NCBI GenBank assembly: GCA_934234215.1
Contig: CAKQHB010000004.1
Location: 1-64,000 of the forward strand
Direction of reading: 5' to 3'
From: an uncultured Cuneatibacter sp.
GTDB taxonomy: Bacteria; Bacillota; Clostridia; Lachnospirales; Lachnospiraceae
DNA: 64,000 nucleotides
Shown: one piece after another, positions 26,812 through 35,190 of the stretch
How positions within the stretch are numbered: the first letter of the stretch is position 1
How the letters are laid out: each line of letters starts with the position of its first letter
Program-made: the position numbers and the translations under genes
The notes under the pieces: generated by a model
The model's input: the letters and a program-made list of their open reading frames with translations, nothing else
Database searches by the model: none
What the model was told of the DNA's origin: nothing

Positions 26812-28521
26812 TCCTTCCCTTCCGGAAACCTGCGCTGCGCTCCAGTCCCGGATGATGTTCCACACCTCTGGATCTTCGGAGCCGAGGCTCCAGGCAGAGA
26901 TTCCAGCCACATGATACGATCCGATCAGATCCAGTCTCGCTTTCGCCGAATCCAGATCCTCAAACCATACCTGTCGTTCGATCTCATCCACGGTAATCGT
27001 ACCGAAATAACAGCCGTCCTCCTCCGACCACGCCAGATCCTTGCAGTCTGCTTCCAGCTCAGCACTGCGGCGCATGTCAAACGGAGTCCGATCCCAGTCA
27101 TCCTTTTCGTCTGACCAGTACCACATCCGACTGTAAAACGGGATGCCCTGAATCAGCTTTTCCGCCGGGATCAATTCCAGCGAGCTCTCCAGACCTTCCT
27201 GTACAAAAGGCAAAGAAGCATTCGGCCCCGGCTCTTCCCACGAACCGTCGTATCCCATGATAACGACATAATCTAAGATCTTGCTCTGTTCCTCCAGGTT
27301 ATAGTACGTCCGATACGACCGGGGCACCGAATTATCCGCTGACAAATACAGTCCGGCCTCATCGCACAGCAACGACAATTCTCGTTCAAACTCCAGATAA
27401 TGCGGTGCAATCTCCGCATTCAGACTCTCGAAATCCAGATTCAGACCCTCGATGCCGGCTTCCACTGCCGCATCCACCAATCCTCGCTCCAGCTTTTCTC
27501 TCGCCTCGCTGCTGGAAAGCAGTTTCAGCTCATCGGTCTTCAGGTTGATGTTGTCCACCATCGCCCACACCTGCATTCCTGCAGCGTGCGCCTTTTCCAC
27601 ATAGTTCGGGTCAGCAAAGGAACGGAATCCACCTTCTTCATCACTGACGGTGAACCAGGTTGGGGAAATCACATTCAGTCCATCGCACTCCGTGATTCGC
27701 TTTTCCAATGACTCCAGCCCAATCGCCAGATCATCCACATAATGCCATCCCATCACGATGGGCTCTTCCATCTGCATCGACGGGTATTCCTGCTCGGCAA
27801 ACCAGTCTCCCGATCGTGTCACAGCGTTCAGCGTACCCAGTGCAGATGCCTTCACATAACCGACCTGCCCGTCTGTCGTGAGCACCTGATCCCAGGCCTT
27901 TTCTTCGCTGATCACAACGACCGTCTCTGCCGCCTCCAGTGTTCGAATCACATCTCCCTTGCGCGAAGCGCGGGTTCGCAATACCGTCTTCTTTTCCGTC
28001 TGCGCATAGGAAACAGAATTCTCATAGTTCGTCCAGATCCACAGACGATCCGGATCCGAAAACTGTGCGTATTCCATCCTGGTGTAGCGGCAGATCCAGT
28101 CCAATTCCAGATATAACGCCCCGTTTCGTCTGATGAGCGGCGCATAATCCAGACTTTTTGTTCCCTGATACTCGTACTCCGATGCGTCCGGAGTCAGCTT
28201 CATGATTCCATCCGGCAAGACATACCACACCTGATCCGTGTCCGCGTCTTCATAAAACCGACAATTCCAGTTTTCACTCACAGTCGTCAGTGAAAAATAA
28301 TAGCGGTCATTTTCTTTCTGCACATCTGCTCCCCTCAAAAGGCTCTCGTTCTCAATCACGAACGTACCGCCCTCTGCGATGCCATAGTAGGCATTCAGAT
28401 CTGCATCTCGAAAGGATGGGAGGAAAAATAGGACTGCGCCAAGCAGGCATACCGCCGCGATTGCAGCAGGCATCAGCCATTTTTTCCAGAGTATCTTTGT
28501 TTGTTTCGCTGTGTTTTTCAT
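26809..28521 (-). CDS. Membrane-anchored GH18-family protein with SH3-like domain (YaaH-like)
   Basis: A 570-residue surface protein. It has an N-terminal membrane anchor (~17-35), a copper-amine-oxidase-like or beta-rich segment (~40-175), a bacterial SH3 segment (~178-230, with LRTRASRKGDVIRTL...GQVGYVKASALG) and a C-terminal glycoside hydrolase 18 barrel (~245-565). The catalytic strand reads GLNLDFESLN, keeping the terminal acidic residue of the DxxDxDxE pattern but not all the Asp residues. Relatives hydrolyse or bind spore or cell-wall peptidoglycan. The ATG at 28521 has GAGG six bases upstream. Confidence 0.85.
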   Translation of the reverse strand: MKNTAKQTKILWKKWLMPAAIAAVCLLGAVLFFLPSFRDADLNAYYGIAEGGTFVIENESLLRGADVQKENDRYYFSLTTVSENWNCRFYEDADTDQVWYVLPDGIMKLTPDASEYEYQGTKSLDYAPLIRRNGALYLELDWICRYTRMEYAQFSDPDRLWIWTNYENSVSYAQTEKKTVLRTRASRKGDVIRTLEAAETVVVISEEKAWDQVLTTDGQVGYVKASALGTLNAVTRSGDWFAEQEYPSMQMEEPIVMGWHYVDDLAIGLESLEKRITECDGLNVISPTWFTVSDEEGGFRSFADPNYVEKAHAAGMQVWAMVDNINLKTDELKLLSSSEAREKLERGLVDAAVEAGIEGLNLDFESLNAEIAPHYLEFERELSLLCDEAGLYLSADNSVPRSYRTYYNLEEQSKILDYVVIMGYDGSWEEPGPNASLPFVQEGLESSLELIPAEKLIQGIPFYSRMWYWSDEKDDWDRTPFDMRRSAELEADCKDLAWSEEDGCYFGTITVDEIERQVWFEDLDSAKARLDLIGSYHVAGISAWSLGSEDPEVWNIIRDWSAAQVSGREG

Positions 28522-28627
28522 GGATGACCTCACGTTCTTCTTCGATCTGTCAGATACATTCCTATACTATAACACATTTCGAACTTCCATGAAACCATCC
28601 GATCAAAAATCACAGTGCCAGCTGAAC

Positions 28628-28975
28628 TTACAGATGAATACCGTATCCTTTCCTGTTTATTTCGTCAAACTGTTTTGTTCGTTTCCTTTGTACCTCAGCT
28701 GGACTTTCTTCCAAAAAGCGACCATTTTTCTCAAAGGAGAATCTATCCGCACGTACAAACCAGATTTCCAGAATATTTCCCTGCTCGTCCCGTCTGATTT
28801 GCCCCATATATTCTCCCGGATGAAAAATAGCGCACTGTTCGGCGATCTGCACGGCATCCGCCGGCTTCTCACCGAGGAGCAGGGAAATCCCCCTGCGTTC
28901 ATATTGCTTTAATTCTCTGCAGAGCATTTGAAAGAGTTTCTGACTCAGAATACATTGGTCTTTCTGATTTCTCAT
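28628..28975 (-). CDS. Small hypothetical protein
   Basis: A 115-residue frame with coding-like composition, starting at an ATG (28975) that has only a close AGG before it. An N-terminal helix resembles ILSQKLFQMLCRELKQYERRG, followed by GEKPADAVQIAEQC and a strand pair GQIRRDEQGNILEIWFVR. I recall similar short cytosolic proteins in Lachnospiraceae but know no function. A few bases shared with shadow frames on the other strand do not look real. Confidence 0.5.
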   Translation of the reverse strand: MRNQKDQCILSQKLFQMLCRELKQYERRGISLLLGEKPADAVQIAEQCAIFHPGEYMGQIRRDEQGNILEIWFVRADRFSFEKNGRFLEESPAEVQRKRTKQFDEINRKGYGIHL

Positions 28976-29302
28976 ATCCTGTTTCCCAGAAAACAAGCTT
29001 TTTTGATATTATCCAAAATCCTACCAGGCAGTGTTTTCTGATCTTCCTCCTGTTCCGGCATTCCTCATTTTTATGCTTCCACGCAAGCAGCGTTCCGGTG
29101 GGAGGTCTGCCCCGTTTGCCCCGAAAAAACTGCGCGCTCTGTTTTTTCCGGTGTCTGCATTCTAATCATCTTTTGCAGAAATTGCAACCAGTTTTCCGAA
29201 GATTTCCTGCCTTTTTTCGGTTTTTTTTGGATTTTTCCTCTCCCGGTAGCAGTTGTGTGCGGCTTTTGTGCGATTCCTTTTGGGATTTTCCTTTTCTGCC
29301 CC
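28976..29302. other. Gene-free divergent spacer
   Basis: The spacer between the small hypothetical gene and mecA is pyrimidine-rich on the plus strand (many T and C runs at 29200-29300). It holds the mecA promoter at its right edge. I see no gene, structured RNA or repeat in the remainder. Confidence 0.6.
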
Positions 29303-29331
29303 TTTACTCCGCTTTCCTCTGTTGCTATAAT
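29303..29331 (+). promoter_or_regulatory. mecA promoter
   Basis: TTTACT and a perfect TATAAT are 17 bases apart, ending 28 bases before the ATG. Confidence 0.7.
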
Positions 29332-29359
29332 GAGGGATACGGAAAGGATGTGAAACGGA

Positions 29360-30013
29360 ATGCAATTTGAACGAATCAATGAAAACCAGATCCGCTGTAC
29401 GCTGACACCGGAAGACCTGCTCTCCCGCAACCTGAATCTGCGAGATCTCGCCTACGGCAGTGAACAGACGCGTGAATTATTTCAGGAGATGATCTCCGAA
29501 GCCGCTGCAAAGCTGGGCTTTGACTTAGAAGATATGCCACTGATGATCGAGGCGATCCCTCTTGCTACGGGAAATCTGATGCTGCTCGTCACCCGCGTGG
29601 ACGATCCGGAGGAGCTGGATACTCGCTTTTCCCGTTTCACGCCCACGGACGAACCGGCAGACAGTGCGCCGGAGGAACCGTTCCCGCCATTTCCGGCAGA
29701 GCGTGCCGATGATATCTCAAAACAGAGTCTCATCTACACGTTCCCCACACTGGATGCTGTGACGGAAGCCGCTGTTTCGCTGCAGGATTCTTATTTTGGC
29801 GTCAACTCTCTTTACAAGGACGAGCGGACCGGTATTTATTACCTCACCGTCTCCCGCTCCGGTCATTCTCAGGAGGAATTTTTGCAGACCTGCAATCAGC
29901 TCGCAGAATACGGCAGCCGTGCCCAGAGCGTTGCCGGCACAGAAGCCTATCTGGAAGAGCACTGCAAAATTCTTGTCTCCCGCCGCGCATTACAGGTGCT
30001 TGGTTCCCTGTAA
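29360..30013 (+). CDS. mecA: MecA-type adaptor protein for ClpC
   Basis: A 217-residue adaptor. The N-terminal domain MQFERINENQIRCTLTPEDL matches MecA/YpbH substrate-recognition domains. An acidic Pro-rich linker (~90-115) leads to a C-terminal ClpC-binding domain (~120-215). In Bacillus this family delivers ComK and other proteins to ClpCP. The target here is unknown; no competence gene is nearby. Confidence 0.9.
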   Translation: MQFERINENQIRCTLTPEDLLSRNLNLRDLAYGSEQTRELFQEMISEAAAKLGFDLEDMPLMIEAIPLATGNLMLLVTRVDDPEELDTRFSRFTPTDEPADSAPEEPFPPFPAERADDISKQSLIYTFPTLDAVTEAAVSLQDSYFGVNSLYKDERTGIYYLTVSRSGHSQEEFLQTCNQLAEYGSRAQSVAGTEAYLEEHCKILVSRRALQVLGSL

Positions 30014-30079
30014 TCCGGTAAAATGCACAGTTTGTAAGGTATTCCTAACATACTTTTGTGCTTGTTTGCTATTTTATAC

Positions 30080-30108
30080 TTGAAATCCTGTCTTTCCTGT
30101 ATTACAAT
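30080..30108 (+). promoter_or_regulatory. Ferredoxin promoter
   Basis: TTGAAA and TACAAT are separated by 17 bases, 70 bases before the ATG. Expected to be strong. Confidence 0.8.
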
Positions 30109-30177
30109 ACAGGTACAGAAAACATTGTCGCTTTTTGAGAAGCGATATCATATTTATCTTTTAAGGAGGATTTTATT

Positions 30178-30348
30178 ATGGCATACGTTATTAACGATGG
30201 TTGTGTTATGTGTGGCGCTTGTGCAGCAGGATGTCCTGTTGGAGCTATCTCTGAGGGAGATGGCAAGTATGTAATCGACGCTGATACCTGCATCGATTGC
30301 GGCGCTTGTGCAGCTACCTGCCCGGTAGGTGCTCCGGAAGCTGAATAA
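30178..30348 (+). CDS. 2[4Fe-4S] ferredoxin, clostridial type
   Basis: A 56-residue protein with two CxxCxxCxxxCP cluster motifs: CVMCGACAAGCP (Cys 9-19) and CIDCGACAATCP (Cys 38-48). The fold is an internal duplication typical of clostridial electron carriers serving pyruvate:ferredoxin oxidoreductase, hydrogenase or Rnf. AAGGAGG precedes the ATG. It is monocistronic with its own promoter and terminator. Confidence 0.95.
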   Translation: MAYVINDGCVMCGACAAGCPVGAISEGDGKYVIDADTCIDCGACAATCPVGAPEAE

Positions 30349-30358
30349 TCTTTGACTC

Positions 30359-30515
30359 GTTCAGAGCCAAACAAAAAACGCTCATGCCAAGTGGAAATGC
30401 TTGCATTATCCCACTTGACTGGGCGTTTTTCTATTTATGACAATAGAATTGCATTCTATTGTTTGGCGGATACGCCAAAACCGGCAATGCATCGCATTGT
30501 CGGTTGGCTCTGAAC
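30359..30515. repeat. 157-bp foldback element bounded by inverted repeats
   Basis: The perfect 12-base ends GTTCAGAGCCAA (30359-30370) and TTGGCTCTGAAC (30504-30515) enclose a chain of smaller hairpins: the ferredoxin terminator, CAATAGAAT/ATTCTATTG, TTTGGCG/CGCCAAA and CCGgCAATG/CATTGtCGG. It looks like a MITE-like or REP-like insertion. No target-site duplication is obvious. It has no coding capacity. Confidence 0.65.
30373..30433 (+). terminator. Ferredoxin terminator inside the foldback
   Basis: AAAAACGC pairs with GCGTTTTT and the inner CCAAGTGG with CCCACTTG; the 3' arm ends in TTTTT. The minus strand also offers a T run, for the convergent MerR gene. Confidence 0.8.
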
Positions 30516-30527
30516 ATTTACTTATTC

Positions 30528-31160
30528 TCACGCCTTCTTCTCTTTTTTTCTTCCAAAGAGCTTCTTTTTCTGCTTGCCATCCCGGATCGGGATGACCTTC
30601 GCCGCCGCAGCCTCCGCGCGTCCCCGCTGGATCGAGCGGATCGTTTCATCCAATTGCTGATACCGCGCCTCCTCGCGCTCTTCCCGCTCCCGCATCTGAT
30701 AATCCATCTCTTTCAACAGACGTTCCGATACCTGTGTCGAGATCTCCTGACTGACGCCCCTGCCAAGCGCCCCGCTCAGCGTCTCCGCCTTGCGCTCCAG
30801 CGCCTGCTCCATGATTTCCTGCATCAGAAACTGGAACTGGTTCATCTTCTCTTCCCGCAGCGCCACCTCCCGTTCCTCCGCAGAGGCAGGCGTCAGCTCC
30901 GCAGGCAGCGCAAGCTCGTCCGTCTGCTCCCCCTCCAGCAGCTTCGGCAAGAGTGCCCGCACTGCCTTTAACTGATATCCCTGTTCCTTTAACTTCTTGA
31001 TGTTCTGAAAGGTGTGAATCAATTCTTCTGTATAGTAACGGTGCCCCAGCTCATTCCGCGGAATCACCAGTCCCAGTTCTTCTTCCCAGTAACGCAATAC
31101 ATGAGCTTCCACACAAACTTTTCTGGAAGCTTCAGAAATCAAATAATGCTTCTCTGACAT
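30528..31160 (-). CDS. MerR-family regulator with long coiled-coil
   Basis: A 210-residue protein. The N-terminal winged helix (~1-75) resembles MerR/RacA (ISEASRKVCVEAHVLRYWEEE, then GHRYYTEE). A long charged helix (~95-190) follows, and the basic tail is KKKLFGRKKEKKA. It has no metal- or drug-binding cysteines. The tail and coil suggest a nucleoid-associated or RacA-like role rather than an effector sensor, which is inference. AAGGAG is eight bases before the ATG at 31160. It is divergent from the cysteine desulfurase gene. Confidence 0.8.
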   Translation of the reverse strand: MSEKHYLISEASRKVCVEAHVLRYWEEELGLVIPRNELGHRYYTEELIHTFQNIKKLKEQGYQLKAVRALLPKLLEGEQTDELALPAELTPASAEEREVALREEKMNQFQFLMQEIMEQALERKAETLSGALGRGVSQEISTQVSERLLKEMDYQMREREEREEARYQQLDETIRSIQRGRAEAAAAKVIPIRDGKQKKKLFGRKKEKKA

Positions 31161-31253
31161 AGAACGCACTCCTTTCCAGTTATTACCATATTTTAGATTA
31201 TAGCAAACATCAGGGAAATTGCAAGCAATTTCTGGAATTTCCATAGGATTATC

Positions 31254-32399
31254 ATGAAACATTGTATTTATTTAGATCATGCTGCAACGACCGGCGTTCG
31301 CAAAGAAGTGCTGGAAGCCATGCTGCCTTATTTTTCAGAGCACCCCGGAAACCCTTCTGCCCGGTATCACCCCGGTCAGACAGCCCGCAAGGCGATCACC
31401 GATGCCAGAGAACGCATTGCCGCGCTCCTGCACGCAGAGCCGGAAGAGATCTTTTTCACCTCCGGCGGCAGTGAGTCGGACAACTGGGTTATCAAAATGT
31501 GTCTTCCCGGCGACTACCGGCGGCAGCCGCACATCATCACCACCGCCATCGAGCATCCAGCCGTCAAAAACAGCTGCCGCTTTCTCGAAGAACATGGCTG
31601 CGCTGTTACCTGGATTCGCCCACAGTCCGATGGGCTTCTGCGTCCAAATGACATCGCTGCCGCAATCCGCCCGGAAACAGTTCTTCTCTCGATCCAATAT
31701 GCCAACAACGAAATCGGAACGATTCAGCCCCTCGAAGAGATCGGCGCTATCGCCAAATGCGCCGGCGTTCCCCTCCACACCGATGCCGTACAGGCATTGG
31801 GGCAGATCCCCATTCATTTTGACACACTGCCGGTGCAATATCTCAGCGCCAGCGCCCACAAAGTCGGCGGTCCGAAGGGCGTTGGGCTTTTGTATTGTCG
31901 AAAAGGCTTTGCCCTGCCGCCCCTCATCCACGGCGGTGCACAGGAATTTTCCCGCCGCGCCGGAACAGAAAATGTTCCCGGCATCATCGGCTTCGCCAGA
32001 GCTTTAGAGCTGATGTGTGCGGAACAGCAGCAGCGATTCCGCAAATTGTCCCGGCTGCGGGATGATTTTGCCCGCTTTCTCCAACAGGAAATTCCCGGCT
32101 GCCGCATCAACGGCACTATGTCGCCCCGTTTGCCCGGCAATCTGAATGTCACCTTCCCCGGAAGTGACGGCACCGCGCTGCTGCAGCTGCTGGATATGCG
32201 GGGGATCTGTGTCTCCGGCGGCTCCGCCTGCGCCTCATCTGATCCTGCACCGTCCCACGTTCTCACCGCCATCGGTGTTTCCCCGGAAGACGCCCGCTGC
32301 ACGCTGCGCTTCTCTCTCGGCTGTGAGAATACAAAAGAAGAGCTGGCGTACACCTGTTATATCTTAAAACAGGCGATTTGCCAGCTCCATCCCATGTAA
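31254..32399 (+). CDS. Cysteine desulfurase (NifS/IscS family)
   Basis: PLP enzyme that releases sulfur from cysteine for iron-sulfur clusters or thiolated tRNA. The 381-residue protein has YLDHAATT, the PLP Lys203 in SASAHKVGGPKG and the persulfide Cys326 in VSGGSACASSD. No IscU/NifU scaffold or thiI is adjacent, so the recipient is unknown. Only a weak AGGA precedes the ATG. It converges with the next gene with a nine-base gap and no visible terminator. Confidence 0.92.
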   Translation: MKHCIYLDHAATTGVRKEVLEAMLPYFSEHPGNPSARYHPGQTARKAITDARERIAALLHAEPEEIFFTSGGSESDNWVIKMCLPGDYRRQPHIITTAIEHPAVKNSCRFLEEHGCAVTWIRPQSDGLLRPNDIAAAIRPETVLLSIQYANNEIGTIQPLEEIGAIAKCAGVPLHTDAVQALGQIPIHFDTLPVQYLSASAHKVGGPKGVGLLYCRKGFALPPLIHGGAQEFSRRAGTENVPGIIGFARALELMCAEQQQRFRKLSRLRDDFARFLQQEIPGCRINGTMSPRLPGNLNVTFPGSDGTALLQLLDMRGICVSGGSACASSDPAPSHVLTAIGVSPEDARCTLRFSLGCENTKEELAYTCYILKQAICQLHPM

Positions 32400-32408
32400 C
32401 GAAGTTCT

Positions 32409-34967
32409 TTATTTTCTTACCGACAGGAACTGATTGCCCTGCTCCGTAAAGTAATTTTCCGCTTCCTCCATACTCCATTCCTCAGTCTGTGCGGTTGCCG
32501 GGTCATAGACTCGAATCACCGTTGTTGTATATCCGGTCAGAAGGTATCCGCTGTCCGAACCGGTCACAGCCAGCACCAGCTGATTCCGATTCAGATAATA
32601 CAATACCTGCGACAATGTGCAGCCGTACAGATTTTCCGCAACGCCGCCCGCCAGATCCACTACGATCTCCTCCGGCTGGAATCCTGCATTCAGTCTGCCC
32701 AGAATCTCCTGCTCGTTGATGCCGCTTCCGCTGGTCACGATCGCAATGCCGGTTGCCAGGCTGTTACCGGTCTGAGACGTCCAGTCCCCTGCGGGAAGCG
32801 ATACATTTGCCGACAACGCGCGGCTGTCCCGATTCCAGCAGCATACCTGATGACCGGTCAGTACCGTGCCCAGCTTCTCATAGGCGCTGTCGATTGCGAG
32901 CTGCAAGGAATCCGTGATCCGCACCAGTTCTCCGCCTGCATAGACAAAGTAGCGCGTATCGTCCTTTTGACTCAGAGGCTCCAGCGTCACAACCATGGAA
33001 CGATCTGCCGCCTGCATGGACGGAATCAGCGTGCTGAACCGCATCGAACCCGCGTCTTTATTGTCCAACGGAATATAATAGCAGCTGCGTTCCACCGCCT
33101 TGTCGCTCCGCTTCACTGTGATGCCATTTCCGGTCTGCGCTTCATTGAGAATCAGCATATCATCCGCCAGCTCCGTGATCGTACCCGCGTCGTCCTTCTG
33201 AATCCGTTTCATCTCGATCCGGCTGGAATTCAACGATACCTCCGTCACATACACATTCGGATATGCATAAGTCTCCTCCGCTTCCAGCGTGTCGCCGTCC
33301 ACAATATCTACCTCATACAGCGGCCAGCTCTTTTCCACACCGGCTTCTTTGATGATATCTGCTGTTCTGCCCCGTCCGAAAACGAGGTCTTTTTGCAAAA
33401 ATCCTACAGGCTTCAGATACTCACCATCCGCCGCTGTGATCTCCGATACTTTACCAGTGTCCATATTCAGCACGCGGATGCGGTTCGTCTCCCCTGCTGC
33501 CTGCCAAACCAATCTGCTGCCCGCCGCATTCATATAATAAGAATCCGGCTGCACATCCGTCACGATCTCCTGATATTCGCTGCCCGCCAGATCGATGGAA
33601 TAAATACGATTGCCGTAAAGCAAATAGCACAGATCATCCTTGCTCACATAGGACAGCGATCCCAGCTGCTCTTTCAAAACCTGATAAGAAACATCCGATG
33701 GAATGTAATACAGCTCCTGCACCGAATTGGACTCTCTGTCATACCGATAAAAGCAAATGCCGACACAGCCCTCGTGATCGCCGCGATTCAGATAGCCGTC
33801 CACCATGAAATCCACATTGCCGTTCTCGTCCAGACGAACGATATGCACATCATGCTGGTCATAATCGTTCCGCAGATCCGCTGTTTCTTCTCCGTAGTCA
33901 AACAGGCAAGCCAGCTCATTTTGCTTTTTGTTGTAGCTCCACAATGCATTTTGATAGCTGAACACGATAAAGCTGTTATTCTCATCTGCTGTCAGCTCCG
34001 TCGCATCTCGCTCCTGAATGCCCATCCAGATCGAGCCGTCCCGCACACAGGTCTGATCGCCGCGGAACACCTGCTCCGCGTTGCGCTCATAATCCAGCAA
34101 ATATTGCTTTCCCTCGCGCTCCCGCACGCAAAAAAACTCTTTCACTGTGTACTGCTGGCGCACGCCGTCTGAATCCGTATTCTGCAGCGTATAGCGCAAT
34201 GTCACGGCAACCTGAGTCGGTGTAATCTCCGTAATCTGGAACCACGGTTCTTCCTTCCGCTGCATTCCCATACCATCCCATATAATCGTCCGATAGCGGG
34301 ATTTGAGATTTGCATAGGCAAAACTGCTGTCCGTCTGTCCATCGCTGGGCTGCAAATACGGCACGATCGCGCTTTCCGCCACCGATGCATCCAGCGTTGC
34401 ATCCGAAAATGTCTTTGCAAACTGCAGCAGGCTCTCCACATGCTCCGCTTCTTCCACAAAAATACGGGTATAATAAGAAACAGTGCCCGATGGCAGCGTC
34501 AGCTTCAATTCCAGTCCGTATTCGATGGAAGTCTCCAACAAAGCAGACAGCTCCATCCGCACTTCCGGTCCATTCGCTCCCTGTTCGATCGCAAGCTTCT
34601 GCTCGTCAATCAGACGGGTACCATCCAGACTGCGGACGCTCATCTGTACCGCCGAAATCTCCGTTCCATAATCTTTGATCTGTACCGTCAGTTGTCGGTC
34701 CGCAGAAACCGGCGTGATCACATCCCGCACATACTCCTGCTCCATCTCATCCCGGTATCCATGCATCTCATTGAGCTGCATCCCGTCCTTTTCAACCCAA
34801 AGCACCGGAAATGTCGCTTCCGGCATCGTCTGATACACGATCTGCTCCGGCCGCGCCTGCACTTTTTTCCATATAAAAAATCCGCCTCCCGCCAGCAAAG
34901 CAACTGCCAGCAAGAGCATACCAATCACAAGGAACTTCTTCCCTCGTACCTTTTTACTTTTCTTCAT
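32409..34967 (-). CDS. Large membrane-anchored extracytoplasmic protein, unknown function
   Basis: An 852-residue protein with a basic N-terminus and one membrane segment (~13-32). The rest is predicted outside the cell. Repeated short strands (for example GSIWMGIQERDATEL, EITAADGEYLKPVGF) suggest a beta-propeller-like middle (~310-600). I recognise no catalytic motif or named domain. AAAGG precedes the ATG. It is a single gene flanked by convergent nifS-like and divergent gdpP. Confidence 0.75.
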   Translation of the reverse strand: MKKSKKVRGKKFLVIGMLLLAVALLAGGGFFIWKKVQARPEQIVYQTMPEATFPVLWVEKDGMQLNEMHGYRDEMEQEYVRDVITPVSADRQLTVQIKDYGTEISAVQMSVRSLDGTRLIDEQKLAIEQGANGPEVRMELSALLETSIEYGLELKLTLPSGTVSYYTRIFVEEAEHVESLLQFAKTFSDATLDASVAESAIVPYLQPSDGQTDSSFAYANLKSRYRTIIWDGMGMQRKEEPWFQITEITPTQVAVTLRYTLQNTDSDGVRQQYTVKEFFCVREREGKQYLLDYERNAEQVFRGDQTCVRDGSIWMGIQERDATELTADENNSFIVFSYQNALWSYNKKQNELACLFDYGEETADLRNDYDQHDVHIVRLDENGNVDFMVDGYLNRGDHEGCVGICFYRYDRESNSVQELYYIPSDVSYQVLKEQLGSLSYVSKDDLCYLLYGNRIYSIDLAGSEYQEIVTDVQPDSYYMNAAGSRLVWQAAGETNRIRVLNMDTGKVSEITAADGEYLKPVGFLQKDLVFGRGRTADIIKEAGVEKSWPLYEVDIVDGDTLEAEETYAYPNVYVTEVSLNSSRIEMKRIQKDDAGTITELADDMLILNEAQTGNGITVKRSDKAVERSCYYIPLDNKDAGSMRFSTLIPSMQAADRSMVVTLEPLSQKDDTRYFVYAGGELVRITDSLQLAIDSAYEKLGTVLTGHQVCCWNRDSRALSANVSLPAGDWTSQTGNSLATGIAIVTSGSGINEQEILGRLNAGFQPEEIVVDLAGGVAENLYGCTLSQVLYYLNRNQLVLAVTGSDSGYLLTGYTTTVIRVYDPATAQTEEWSMEEAENYFTEQGNQFLSVRK

Positions 34968-35100
34968 TGAACTGCCTTTCTTCCCCCCTGGTTCTTTCCT
35001 AGTGTACCACAGATTCCCGTCTTTTTACCACCCATATTTGCACTTTCTTTTATCCACGAAATATGCTATCATACAAGTATCTGTATCTATCTGCAGCAAA

Positions 35101-35169
35101 CAATAGAATGCACGCTTCGTGAACATTCCATTGTCGTGAATAGCAAAGCATCTTTTCGCAGGATGCTTT
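35101..35169 (+). promoter_or_regulatory. Two hairpins in the gdpP leader
   Basis: CAATAGAATG pairs with CATTCcATTG (35101-35133) and AAAGCATC with GATGCTTT (35145-35169), just before the gdpP ribosome-binding site. They may be leader structures or a degenerate repeat; the first stem shares CAATAGAAT with the foldback at 30359. Confidence 0.4.
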
Positions 35170-35190
35170 ACAGCGAGGTTTATAGGTATT

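Noticed and set aside
32850..34172. 440-codon plus-strand frame inside the 852-residue gene
   Set aside because: Antisense shadow rich in His, Ile and Arg; the minus-strand gene has a signal anchor, a ribosome-binding site and normal composition.
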